Shown here piece after piece: positions 1 to 10,860 of a stretch of DNA of 64,000 nt. Below the pieces are notes generated by a model, which saw only the letters and a list, made by a program, of their open reading frames with translations, ran no database searches and was not told where the DNA came from. Source of the stretch: Pampus argenteus (Eukaryota > Chordata > Actinopteri > Scombriformes > Stromateidae). The stretch spans positions 6,866,501 through 6,930,500 of the forward strand of contig CM072881.1 of assembly GCA_036937835.1 (NCBI GenBank). Reading direction: 5' to 3'. The stretch's first letter is position 1. Each line of letters begins with the position of its first letter. Both the position numbers and the translations under genes were made by a program.

Positions 1-1643
1 GTCAGAGCATCCTGGTGAAATGTGAGGTGAAATCCCGAGGAGGAGACGTCTTTGACATGATAGTAGCTCACTCCAACCTAATGGAACATTTCTACTTCGG
101 CCTGGCTTACATTGATGGTAAGGATACAGAGAGGTTTCAAAATGATGTGTGTGTATAAGTTCATATGTGATATTATCCCATGTTATGTGTCAGCTCACAT
201 CTTCTCTCTTCTCTGCGGTCAGATAATGAGTTTTTCTTTGTGGACAACGACACCAAGATTTCCAAAGTTGCTCCAGATAGCTGGAAGAAAGTGCCTACAA
301 CCACCTTTGTCCTTTTCTTCAGGGTCAAATTCTTTGTCAGTGACATTTCTCTTCTTTTGTAAGTATTTTTCTTTCTTCATTCATTACCAACAAAAAAAAA
401 AAAGAAAAAGTCCTTGGTTACAAAATAAGTCCGCATAGTTCATCCTGAATCCTTTAAATGTTTGCTGCTGTATCTTTCAGGCACAGACAGACGCGCCACC
501 AGTATTACCTCCAGTTAAGGAGAGACCTTTTGGAGGACAGGCTGTCTTGCCATGAGGAGACGGCTCTGTACCTGGGAGGTCTGGCCCTGCAGACGGAATA
601 TGGAGACTGCATGCCTGAGGTTGTTTTAACTAAATGTACAGTTGTATGTGGCGTTGCACTCCCATAAATTTGGGTGACTCACAAGAGAAAGATTTTTTTT
701 AAAAGGATTGTTAAAATTCGATTGACGTTTGTATTTGTATACGGGTCAAACACTGAATCCTACATTTCCCATAATGCATCCATCTAGCTTCTTTTACTGG
801 AGCCTCCCTGTTTGACATCTTTCAAACATCAGGTTTTATTGTTGTTGTTGTTGTTTTTAGTAAGTCTGTACTCTTCAAGCCCAACCTTACTTAACCTTGA
901 TGACTTCACGGTGTTGTGTTTAGGTATATGGTAGGAACTACTACCGCCCTGACCAGTATGTCTCCAAGAATATGATGGAGAAACGTGCCTTGCCTTATAT
1001 TCAGGGGAAGTTGCTGCGACTTCACACCAACAACGCTCAGATGCTCGCTGACGAATCAGAGCTAGAGTTCCTCAAGGTATCAAAATAGTCAAATTCGATC
1101 ATAAAATACAATAACCAGTGATGTGCCGCAGGCTTGATATTTCTCTCTCTGTGTAGGTGTGTCAGCAGTTGCCTGAATACGGCGTGTTGTTTCACCGCGT
1201 GACGCGTGAGAAAAAGCCTTTAGAGGGAGAGATTATCCTCGGGGTTTGTGCCAAAGGTGTCATCATCTACGAGATGAAAGGTGGCTGCCGATCCACCAGT
1301 CAGTCGTTCTATTGGAGAGAGACAGCAACCATTTCCTCCAGTGTAAGTGGAACCACGGGATGGGCTTTGTCGTTTCACAGGTAGTGCTGGAACGAAATAA
1401 ATACCTAAGAAATTCAAATTCAAATTGATGCCAAAAACTAAAATCTGAAAAAAAACAAAAAACTTTTCTTGATGTTCCTGCAGAGGCATAAATTTATCAT
1501 AGAGAGCCGTGGCAGCAAAAAGAAGTTCACCTTCATCACAGAGAGGTCGAGGATTGCCAAATACCTGTGTAACCTCTGTTCATCCCAACACAAGTTTAAC
1601 AATGAGATGAACTCTCGCAAGCTCAGCCACAGCCTGGTCTCAG
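1..1643 (+). other. frmpd2: FERM domain exons of frmpd2
   Basis: The first six exons encode a FERM module. The N-lobe includes VFDMIVAHSNLMEHFYFGLA and a following DDNEFFFVD segment. The central helical lobe includes HQYYLQLRRDLLEDRL, ETALYLGGLALQTEYGD and the YRPDQYVSK stretch. The C-lobe (PH-like) includes LPEYGVLFHRVTREK, GVCAKGVIIYEMK, and KKFTFITERSRIAKYLCNLC. FERM domains bind phosphoinositides and cytoplasmic tails at the membrane cortex. The very start of the FERM domain is outside the window. Confidence 0.85.
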
Positions 1644-4600
1644 GTCAGTTATTGCACCAAAACCAGAACTGACAAGAATTGTTGCAGTTTTCTTTTGTCT
1701 CTTTTTTTCCCCCATTGAGTAGAAATGATCAAAACAAAACATACTCTATAGTTTGGTAGCCTTTTGCTAACAATTTCCAATCACTGAAGAGAACTTTTAT
1801 TTTGCCTCCAGAGGAGAACATCGTCCAGTATGCAACAGTCTGCCGTGCTCAGAGCAACCGGCTCAGGTCCTACTCGTGTTCTGAGACGCCGCAGGATGAC
1901 AGCAGTCTGACCACGCCTCAGGACGAGTCCGTGAGCAAGCTGTGTGATGACGTCACGGCCAGGATTGAGGGCCGCATCAAACAGCAGTGCCAGAGCCTCA
2001 ATGAGAACAGGTATATTAGTCATATTCCCACGTATTTTACATAAAATCTGTTGTTTTCTGCACGATTAAACTACAGTTAAGGTAAAGGTGCATAATGTCT
2101 TGTATTTGTAAAGTTGTTTTACTTCATTGCATGTGGCTACTACCAACTACCATGACTTGAGACTAAAGCCAACATGGAAGTACCTTAAAGTGCAATGCCA
2201 ATGCTACTGATGGAGGCTAGATGCTGGCTCCAATTAACTCCCATTGAAAATGCATCAACTTCTCTAGAGAATTGTAGCCCAGACTTGAGTTAAAGTCGAG
2301 CCTCCAAGGCTAGTTCATGCTAATCTCGTCTAGTATTTCAGTCAAAATTATTGCTGCAAAACAAAAGCACTGCTTCCAAGTAACACAAGTATTTTCTGCA
2401 GCACCTGCTCCAGCAGTCAGCGCAGCAGCACCGGTATGCGTTCCCCAGCCTGTTCTCAGAGGAGCGGATCTGAAGCCCCCTCCAGCTCCCCAGCAGCCAG
2501 AGGTACGACCAAGTATTCTGCTCACCTGCCCTACTTGAAGGCCTATATGTGACAATGTAAAACTACAGGTGCACTAGTTCAACAAATGGTCTCCCAAAAG
2601 CATTTTAGTGCTTTGCTCTACTATAACGATGCAAAGATGATGCTTTTGAGGATTGCCGCTAGTTGACAGTGACCTTGGTGACAGCTACTTTTGTGGTTAT
2701 CAGATTTAATTATTAGTGCATTGTTTGAGACAAGACTATGTTCTATGTCTGTTACTGTTTATGTATTATTTTGTCTCCTTTGTCTCGCAGAAACCCCAAC
2801 TAAGCTGGGATCATCATCAGAGAGAGAAGTCATATGTGTTTCTTTAAAGAAAGACCCAAAGCTTGGCCTGGGTAAGCTGATGCCACTTTATTACACACAC
2901 AAAAGAAAGAGCTGTTGCATTTAAGTGGTGTTTCCTGGTGGGAAAACATAATGACATGTTTAAGGAAAAATCATCAGCTTTAGATGGATGTTTTTTGCTT
3001 GATGGCTTCACTTCTGAGCAAAAAGACAACATTAACAAACATGGAGACATATAGAAGGAAACCAGGGTATTAAGGATGGTTTTCGCTCCATTAGAAACGT
3101 ATTTTTTTTGTTCATACAGGGATTGTGATAGTGGGAGAAGACACAGTGGGGCGTTATGACTTGGGGATTTTTGTTGCCTCCATCGTTCCTGGTGGACCAG
3201 CGGACAAGGACGGACAAATACGGCCAGGTAAAGAATCACACTTTCAGTTTTACTTTATTACTGGCTGTTATTAGCTTTCAGATATACATAATGGTATCTG
3301 TGTCCATATTAGCTGACAAACAGAAATGCCCAATTAGAACTGAGGTCATTTGGAAACAGCGTCTCCATTACATAGTGTGTTCACCAGAGAACACAGACAG
3401 GTTGAACTATAAAATGTCCTGCTTACTATGTAAGATTGTTTATTTATGTTTTTAAAAACTGCTATTGGCTGATATATCTTTTTCAAATGTCAGTATCAGC
3501 CTCAAAAATCTCAAAAAGGTTTGACTGCTTGCTAAACGTTCCTTTGCCAAATAGATATTAACCTTTGTCCTCATCATCTGATTGGGTAAATATAGTTGAT
3601 AGCTGATACATTTCTTTGGGTGGGGGGCATGTTTACGTTATTTATTTCCATTTTTGAAATTTAGAAGCACTTCTAAAGTTGACTTGAACTACAGTGTGAG
3701 GATTCAGTCTCAAAACTAACTAAACTTTTTTTATTACTTCCATTCTTTTGGAAGTTTGGAGCTCATGATGTACCGTATGTTGAATTATCTGCAGATTAGC
3801 GCTTTAGGTTTTCTTCTGTTTAAAGAAAATGGATACAAAGAATGGGTAGAAATTACAGATTGGAAAGAAAGATAGAGGAGGGCATGGGGGGGTGTTTGTT
3901 GATGCAACCACAGGCCTGCGGGGTCACGTGTGAGGTTCAGAGGTTGGGGGTGTAGGTCTTCACCGTTGTCACTGGACACCAGCGCCATTTCACCGTGACC
4001 TTTGCCTTCAGGCGGTCGTCTGATCTCTCTGAACCACATCAGCCTGGAGGGCGTCACCTTCAGCGAGGCAGCGGAGGTCATGCAGAGCAGCCCTGAGGAG
4101 GTGCAGCTCATTATCTCACAGCCAAAAGGTGCGCTGTGCTGTGTTCACGTGTTGTTACTGAATGTGTGGAAGAATAATGTGACTGTGACTCCTCTACAAA
4201 TGTACCTGTTACAAATCCGTAGAATGATACAAAAAAGTAGCACAACTCTCACAGACTGACTCAGTTCTGTCATTTTTATCCTCAGTCCCCGTCAGTCCCA
4301 ACAGTGTGCGGTCTCCTGTGCTGAGGAATCACGACTCACACACCACACTGATGACAGACGGCCGATCAAGAGACGAAAACCTGGACGAGCTTGTCTCGGT
4401 CACGATGACACCGAAGACCAGCAACAGGCTCCACGTCCCCCGGGACGCACGAGTCCTTAGTGCGCAGGTAGAATCCTAACAGCTCAGGTGTTTTTGGGAA
4501 ACTATCTTATATTATATAGGTGGCCACATAAATATCAGCAATACAAACAGCTACAGTAAACTTCACTGTACCTCCTACGTAAGTCTTTGTCTTGTCAAAT

Positions 4601-7600
4601 AATATTAAACAACAATTGTAGTCACTACTGTGGTAATTTGGTACTTTGGGACAGTAAATATCTGATCTGTTACCTCTTCAATGCTGCTGATAATAAGCAT
4701 TAATGGATGGATTAGCGTGTAGGTGTGTTGAACTGAATGTTGTTACTGTTTGTGTTGGTTTCAGGACAGTTGCTCACAGTCTCCCTCTATGAACTGTGTG
4801 AGGTCGGACGAGATCACTGTGGCGCTCAAGAAGTTATCAGGAAGTCTGGGCATCAGCATCACGGTGAGTAACACACACACACACACACACACGTGAATAA
4901 CATTTTTTTGGGGGAAAAAAAGAATGTGTTTCTGATTTTGGCAAAAAATAATTAATTTTACAAATGTTGAACATGATGATTGTTCAACATATTGTTTTAA
5001 TCCAAAATGAGTATGTTTTTTTTCATCAGCCTGTAAAAGCCCATATCTGTCTAACTAATATGTTTACACCTACCTGTTAGAATTTGATTAAAAAAGATTT
5101 AGAATGAACAGCCAGAGAGAGTAAAGTAGTGTGAGAGTAATTAGCGCTAGCAGTGAGTCACAAAGTGTGTTTCGCCCAATCTAATGAACATCTGTGGTCT
5201 GACAACTAGAGCAGACACAAAGAGAAATGTTGGTCCTTTACTTGCTCGGGTCACTAGCTGCTATTCAACCAGTTTTACTTAAATAAAAGTAAAAAAAAAA
5301 AAAAAAAAGATGAATACACCAGCAAGAATTTTTACAACCTGACAATTTAAATGTTTTAGCTATTAATGATTCATCTATAATACCTTCATTCCACTGGAGA
5401 GGAGCCTGATAGTTGAACCACAAGTAAAGCCTATGTATTCAGGCAGCGTAAATAATGTAATATGAGCTCTTAAAGATATGATGGTGCCTGACCATTAAGG
5501 GCTTTGTAGATAAGGAGAAAAGATTTTAAATGCTATTCTGGACTTTACAGGGAGCCAGTGCAGAGAAGCTAAAGTTGAAAGTTAAACTGGACTGCCTTTG
5601 TCATTGATTGTCCAGGGTGGTGTCGACACTAACCTTCCTAATGGAGGAATCTACATCAAGAGCCTCGTTCCTGGAGGGGCTGCCGAGAGAGACGGACGAG
5701 TACATACAGGTATCACAGCTGGATATCAAATCACATTATTACTAATGAAGAACAATCTGGTGAAGGTGTGTTTGCTCCCCAATTTTGACCATTTATAAAT
5801 GTCTCAAAATTGTGAATTATGTTTCGTTTTGTACGTGAGGGAAGGATTATTGACTGCCCACCATTTTGAATAGAAATAGTATATTGTATACAGGATGTTG
5901 TGGTATAGAAACCCCTAAAACAACACTGGGTTGAACATCCCTTGACTTTTTGGAATGTAGCTGATAAAACACTTAAAGTAGATGGAAGAGAGACAACATC
6001 TGAGAGTAACATGACAATTTTCTGTTTTGTCTATTTGTCTTCTTACAGATGACAGACTGTTGGAGGTGGACGGGATCAGTTTTCAGGGTTTCACCTACCA
6101 GCAGGCTGTGGAGTGTCTGAGTAAAACCGGGGAGGTAAATAAACAACAACATTTGACTAATGACCAAAAATACCCATTTCTACTTGTGGTGACTTTCCTA
6201 ACTTGCCAACCACAGCCCTCCAACATCCCTATTTTTTGTTTTTTTTCTTCATTCCTTTCTTGACCTTGTGTGTCCTTTCCTCACATCTTTTCTGTGCTTT
6301 CTTACACTACTTCCCGTTCCCCATTTTTCTCTCCTACAGGCGGTAACCTTGGTGTTGGAGAGGGAATCAATGAACCTGCCCAGAGTTTCTCTAAGTGCTG
6401 ACACTAGCAACGTCAGTCCACCTACCAGCAAACTGAGGCTCAACAGCTCCTCATCCATTAGTACTCCTCCACAAACAGTTCCTGACCGGCCCATGGACTA
6501 CAGCTTTGCTACTAACGGTAGGAAACCTCAGCTCAGGTTCAGACCTACTGAATCAAGCACATTCACAATTCATGTAAATGTCATAACAATAGATTGGTCT
6601 GTAGTTCCCTCAGAGAGACAGAAGATTATGTCCCAAAAACCTATGCAGTTTTGTGTTTTAATAGCCAACCAGGCAGTCAGGCTAGTCTGACTGCATAAAG
6701 GTGAACTTTCACACATTTCCTCCTCTTCATCCTAAACTTCCTTTGTTGACCCTGACCTTCCTCTTCTTATCCCCCTGGCCTTCTTTATCCTATGGCCTAT
6801 CCATCTATATCTGTTATCTCTTTACTCCCTCTAAAAATCAAACTGACAGATCACTAATTTTGACTTAATAGAGATTCAGTTTCATCCTTTTTATCCATCC
6901 ATTAGAAGTTAAAATCATGACAACCAATACAATTCAAAAAGGTGTAATAATTGATTTTTACTCTTACTTTTATTATGTCCACATAAAGCAGACAAGAACA
7001 TGCGAATAAAGATTTCTTTAGTTTGACATTTAAATTATTATTTTTTTACATACATGACATGCAAGAAACATTATTCTGTGATGGCAAAATGCATATTTTG
7101 TGAACAAAAGAATCTGGTTTGTCCATATTTTGAATTAGCAAATGTAATCAAGAGCAAACTAAGTAGGCTCACTAAATTAAAATCATCCCTTATGGGCAGT
7201 GAACAGTGGATGTACTCTAATCAAAAACACTGTAAAATGAGGCCAACTTTCCTGCTTACAAGGAATATCTTAACATTTTGTGAAATTTGCTTTCTTGCTG
7301 TGAGTTAGATGAGAAAATTGATCACTTGTCACTTCTATCTGTACACTAAATATGAAGCTAGATGGAGGTTAGCTTATAGCCTAGCATAAGAACAGGAAAC
7401 AAAGGCAAACAGCTAGCCTGGCCCTGTCCAAAGTTCTTAATAAAACAACTAGCACCCCAAACTAGCACCCCAATCTCACTAATTAACACATTGTATTAGT
7501 TAAACATTATATGCTTGTTTTGCTTTGTTGCTATGAGTTACATGAAAAGGTTGATACCACTTTTATGCGTGTACACTAAATATGAAGCTAGATGGAAGTT

Positions 7601-9387
7601 AGCTTATAGCCTAGCATAAGGACAGGAAATGGCTAACAATGGCAATAGCTAACCTGGCTCTGTCCAAAGTTTTTAATAAAGATAAAATGAATTTAAATCT
7701 CACAAATGAACACATTAGTTACACATTTTGAGAAATATGCTTATTTGCATTCTTGCTGTGAGTTAGATGAGAATATTGATATCACTTTTATGTGTGTACA
7801 CTAAATATGAAGCTACAGCTAGCAGCCGGTTAGCTTTTGTGGGGTTATGTGGTGCACTATTGAGATATTGTGTGATTTGTTTTTATTGAACTCTTCACAA
7901 GACAACAAATAAACATATTTCCCAACATGTTGACTACTGGTTTAAGTAAAGTGACAAAAATGTAGAAAAAAGAAAAAGTGCATTTAGGTCTTGAGCATCT
8001 AAATGGAGGAAAGTCTGCAAGCTGCTGTAGTTCAGACAGACAACTCAGGTCTGCTGTTGCTCTTGTGTAATAAACTCTTTTTATTGCAACATATATAACC
8101 ACCACACCCCCGTTTCTATATGGCGTTGTAAACCCATCAACAGTCTGCTCACGGGCACGGGACTGCTTTGCCAGTTGCTGCATTGCACACCTTAAAACTA
8201 CACTGTAACCTTTGCAATCTTTTCCGCTGCTGTTTATAAGTCCCATCCAACCCTAGCACCCACCTATAGGCTGAATCCCAGTTGTGATGAAACCAGGTCT
8301 GGGCATAAATTCTGCATTCACATAATACTACAGTAAATTCTGAGCTGGACACTGTCACTTTTTGCTTTGTGTATTATGTTTTACTTTTTCAGTCTTGTAG
8401 GTTTGAAGCTCAGAAAAATAAAGTTTATTATAATAAAAAAAAATGTAAAATGACTTAATAATTCACCTTAATTATTTCTTCTCTTCCCTCATGTTGTGCT
8501 CTACCCTGCTATGCAAACCTCAAACTTCCTCTTCCCGTTTACCTCATCTTTTCCACTCTATTCAAATCCTAACCTCCCTACATCTACGTCAACGTCCCAT
8601 TACGGTCTCTATCCTCCACCCTCCCACTTCCAAAACCTTCAGAAAATACCCAGGAAGTGACTTTGACCAAGAGTGCCAACGGCCTGGGATTCAGCTTCCT
8701 CATGTGTGAGCTGGATCCACCGACCCGGGACTTTGGCAGTCTGATTCGGATCAAACAGCTTTTCCCTGGCCAACCGGCCCAGCAGAGCGGCAGGATCCAG
8801 GAGGGAGATGTACTTCTGGCCATCAACGGCCAGTCGCTCAAGGAGCTCTCTTATCCAGTATGTGCACTTTTAAAATGGAAAAAGTTTACCTCTAACTCAT
8901 CCATATCATCTCATGGTAATCCTTGATTTGTTTCATAATCAATTTAATGTGAACTTCAATTCACTACTTCCTGACCAACAGTCCACAACTCAAAGATATT
9001 CAGTTTACTGTCATAGACAAAAGGAACCACACAGAATTGGAATGAGAGAATCATTTCTCAAAATGATTAATTGGTTATTAAAATAGTAGTTAGCGATTCA
9101 TTTTCAGTCTATCTACTAATCATTGTAGCTTTATACCTGATCTTATGGATATGATGTAGTTGTCTGTGTAAACTCTTGTTTATCTTTCTGTAGAAGGTGC
9201 TAAAGTTGTTCAAGACTTCACCCCCTGAGGTCCGACTGACTCTCTGTCGGCCTCCTCCAGGTACACACATACTTTTTTTTTTTTTGCATACACACACGTG
9301 TAAATATTTGCACCCATTTTATTTCCACACCCGTTTGTGTTTTCCGTAGGGATCCTCCCTTCCATTGATCAGTTTACTGGCACATGA
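1..9387 (+). CDS. frmpd2: FERM and PDZ domain-containing protein 2 (3' part, 19 exons)
   Basis: Cortical scaffold protein; in mammals FRMPD2 sits at basolateral membranes and synapses through its FERM and PDZ domains. Exons read here: 1-117 (5' cut by the window), 223-358, 481-619, 924-1076, 1157-1342, 1484-1643, 1812-2010, 2402-2502, 2791-2871, 3120-3227, 4012-4128, 4286-4467, 4765-4863, 5616-5709, 6049-6134, 6340-6517, 8643-8857, 9194-9260, 9350-9387. Every junction has GT/AG and the joined frame stays open for 817 codons to TGA at 9385-9387, which supports the model. Domain order is FERM, a Ser-rich linker, then three PDZ domains. The N-terminal KIND domain expected for the family would lie upstream. 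PTPN13 has the same layout but adds more PDZs and a phosphatase; the stop after PDZ3 and the gdf10-gdf2-rbp3 neighbours favour frmpd2. Exon borders are read by eye and single ones may be off. Confidence 0.87.
1812..2502 (+). other. frmpd2: Serine-rich linker exons between FERM and PDZ1
   Basis: Two exons (1812-2010, 2402-2502) encode a low-complexity, Ser/Arg/Pro-rich linker with phosphorylation-type stretches such as SYSCSETPQDDSSLTTPQDE. No domain is recognisable, which fits the flexible linker between the FERM and PDZ parts of this protein family. Confidence 0.7.
2791..4128 (+). other. frmpd2: PDZ domain 1 of frmpd2 (three exons)
   Basis: Exons 2791-2871, 3120-3227 and 4012-4128 encode a PDZ fold. 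It opens with VICVSLKKDPKLGLGIVIVG (carboxylate-binding loop GLGI). It continues through GIFVASIVPGGPADKDGQIR and GGRLISLNHISLEGVTFSEA, and ends in EEVQLIISQ. PDZ domains bind C-terminal peptides of partner proteins. The GLGI loop is a conservative form of GLGF, so binding is probably intact. Confidence 0.85.
3228..4011 (+). other. frmpd2 intron between the second and third PDZ1 exons
   Basis: A 784-bp intron. I see AT-rich unique sequence with a short G-run near 3620 and no RNA gene or coherent mobile element. The 3' end carries a usable branch/polypyrimidine region and AG at 4010-4011. Confidence 0.5.
4286..4467 (+). other. frmpd2: Inter-PDZ linker exon
   Basis: A 182-bp exon encoding a hydrophilic linker (VSPNSVRSPVLRNHD and on to LDELVSVTMTPKTSN) between PDZ1 and PDZ2. 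It has no recognisable domain. Frame continuity on both sides supports it as coding. Confidence 0.75.
4871..4894. repeat. (AC)12 microsatellite
   Basis: Perfect AC dinucleotide run beginning 7 bp after the exon end at 4863, within frmpd2 intron 13. Its closeness to the GTGAGT donor means length variation could change the intron's 5' end. Confidence 0.95.
5291..5308. repeat. Poly-A tract (18 A)
   Basis: An 18-nt homopolymer just upstream of the antisense LINE fossil in the same intron. It may be unrelated, because an antisense element would leave a T tract instead. Confidence 0.9.
5395..5573 (-). mobile_element. LINE ORF2 C-terminal fossil (L2/CR1/Rex-like)
   Basis: Read on the minus strand, this part of frmpd2 intron 13 begins LHWLPVKSRIAFKI and, after a frame slip, continues LLIYKALNGQAPSYL then a stop. 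The pairing LHWLPVxxRIxFK ... TYKALNGxAPSYL is the hallmark C-terminal region of teleost L2/CR1-type non-LTR retrotransposon ORF2. The copy is short, frame-shifted and contains stops, so it is a dead insertion. Exact ends and clade cannot be set by eye. Confidence 0.7.
6518..8642 (+). other. Large frmpd2 intron before PDZ3
   Basis: This 2.1-kb intron holds a threefold repeated element at about 7264-7850 and about 500 bp of unclassified, repeat-looking sequence at 7860-8350. The rest is AT-rich. No coding exon was found inside it. Confidence 0.6.
7264..7850 (+). repeat. Three successive copies of a teleost dispersed repeat
   Basis: Three diverged units of about 215-245 bp lie head to tail. 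Each contains a TGAGTTAGATGAGAA-like start and ACTAAATATGAAGCTA. The first two also share GTTAGCTTATAGCCTAGCAT and a CCTGGCYCTGTCCAAAG end; the third is cut short. The same AAATATGAAGCTA core occurs elsewhere in the window (about 30120-30190, 39890-40200, 45790-45830), so this is a dispersed non-autonomous repeat, here locally multiplied. I cannot assign its superfamily. Confidence 0.75.
8643..9260 (+). other. frmpd2: PDZ domain 3 of frmpd2
   Basis: Exons 8643-8857 and 9194-9260. The domain begins EVTLTKSANGLGFSFLM with a canonical GLGF carboxylate loop. It continues GSLIRIKQLFPGQPAQQSGR, IQEGDVLLAINGQSLKELSY and ends PPEVRLTLCRPPPG. It is the last domain before the stop; FRMPD2 in mammals also ends shortly after PDZ3. 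Confidence 0.87.
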
Positions 9388-10860
9388 GTGAGTTATACAG
9401 TACGACAGTGGACATTCAGAAGCAATACTTCCTGATCAATCAAGGAGCTGGCGATGGAGACGCAGAGAAGCACGAGCGGTATGAGCGCTCCGATCAGCAA
9501 ACAGCATTAAGCTGAGACTCCCAACACTGCAGAAAGGTCAGTGATGTTCCTCAGTGTGACACGATGTGACTTAATTTGACATAACATGTCTTGATAAGTA
9601 GCCAGTGGGAGTTTTATATTCTGATTGTATTTTCACCTTTTGTCATTGAAACAGAAGACACCGCCGAAGCCTGTTTAATAGTGTTCAGGAGTCCAGAGGG
9701 ATAAAATGATCTTTTCAATCGACTCAAACACTGCAGCGAGTCAGGTTACATCATGACACAACATACCACCCTTTCACATCATGTAGCATATTGTAATATA
9801 ACATTATACAACATCCTGTGACAGGACGCAATGTAACTCAGTGCGACATGACACATGACGCAATGTAAGATGTGGCAGATGTGTTATATGAGGTTCTTAC
9901 TGACTGAATGTGGGCTTCAGTGTGTGAAAACCCTCAGGATTTGTGAAGAGAACAACAAGATGGGAAGGTGAATGACTGGATAATGAAAGATTAATAAACA
10001 TAACATTAGGGATTATTTAACATGTTTCATATCTTCTGTTTTTCTTGAAATATTATTAGTTGTTTTTTTGTTTTCTTTAAAATTGTGTTTCACTAAAAAA
10101 TTAATTCATACAGAATTTAAAGTTCATACTCATTGCATATTAATGCGTTTTCCCCTATTTTTTTCTTTTTCTTTTCTTTTATCTTACTTTACTGAAATTG
10201 GTTTTCATCTAATTTATTACAAATTATACTGATTTTATAATTTCTTGATTTGCTGCCTTGTGCTGCAAATGAAGCATTTCGTAACTTTTGAAGTTCTCCG
10301 TGGAGATATTTTATTATCAGTATTATATAAAGAATCGATAATACTGGCTCTTCTATTGGGTTTATAAAAAAAATGAATTTAAAAGGCATGTTTTTGTTAG
10401 TTCGTGGTAATGAATCACACAGTCTTAATCTATTTATGCCCAGATACAGATCTTTTTTCAAGGCTTGTAAAACAACAACAGTGATGCTCATAACTCTTAA
10501 AGGATCCATGAACCTTTAACTTTTACTGCATTAGCTGTTCATCTGGTATCCACAAGGTGGTAGCATTATGCTACACGCAACCAAACGTCCCCTCTGTGCT
10601 GCAAATAGTAATCGTCAGTGCCGATTCTTGCTGCTCAGTTAACAGTTATTTCATATGGAAACTAATAGTGTGATTTTTTTTCCTTCCTCCACAGGAAATC
10701 AGTATTTAGTTGACACCAACAGAAGAAGACTGAACTAAACTACAAGAAGACTACAGATATCCAGAATGCCACCAAGACGACCATGAAAACTTTTATTTTA
10801 TATAGAAATGACATGTTAAAATGTGAATTTCTGTACCATTAAAACACTTTTCTGTGTTTC
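9388..10860 (+). other. frmpd2 3' UTR region with probable UTR intron
   Basis: After the stop the exon continues to a donor (AAAG/GTCAGT at about 9536/9537). A candidate last exon begins after CACAG at 10694 and runs to a poly-A signal at 10838. The region between is AT-rich with short degenerate GACATGACAC-type repeats near 9740-9880. No coding sequence is seen apart from a possible alternative tail exon at 10695 (see findings). Confidence 0.5.
10838..10843 (+). terminator. Probable frmpd2 poly-A signal (ATTAAA)
   Basis: ATTAAA followed within 25 bp by a T/GT-rich stretch, at the end of the candidate final UTR exon. It is the best poly-A signal downstream of the frmpd2 stop. Confidence 0.5.

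Larger units (their letters stand above)
4765..6517 (+). other. frmpd2: PDZ domain 2 of frmpd2 plus following linker
   Basis: Exons 4765-4863, 5616-5709, 6049-6134 and 6340-6517. The PDZ starts with ITVALKKLSGSLGISITGGV (binding loop SLGI, with the GGV that often follows it). It then has GIYIKSLVPGGAAERDGRV, DDRLLEVDGISFQGFTYQQA and ends with AVTLVLERE. The rest of exon 6340-6517 is a Ser/Pro-rich linker. The fold is standard and no break is seen. Confidence 0.85.

Noticed and set aside
1..9387. ptpn13 as identity of the first gene
   Set aside because: FERM-PDZ layout is similar, but the gene ends after three PDZ domains with no phosphatase, and its neighbours are those of FRMPD2.
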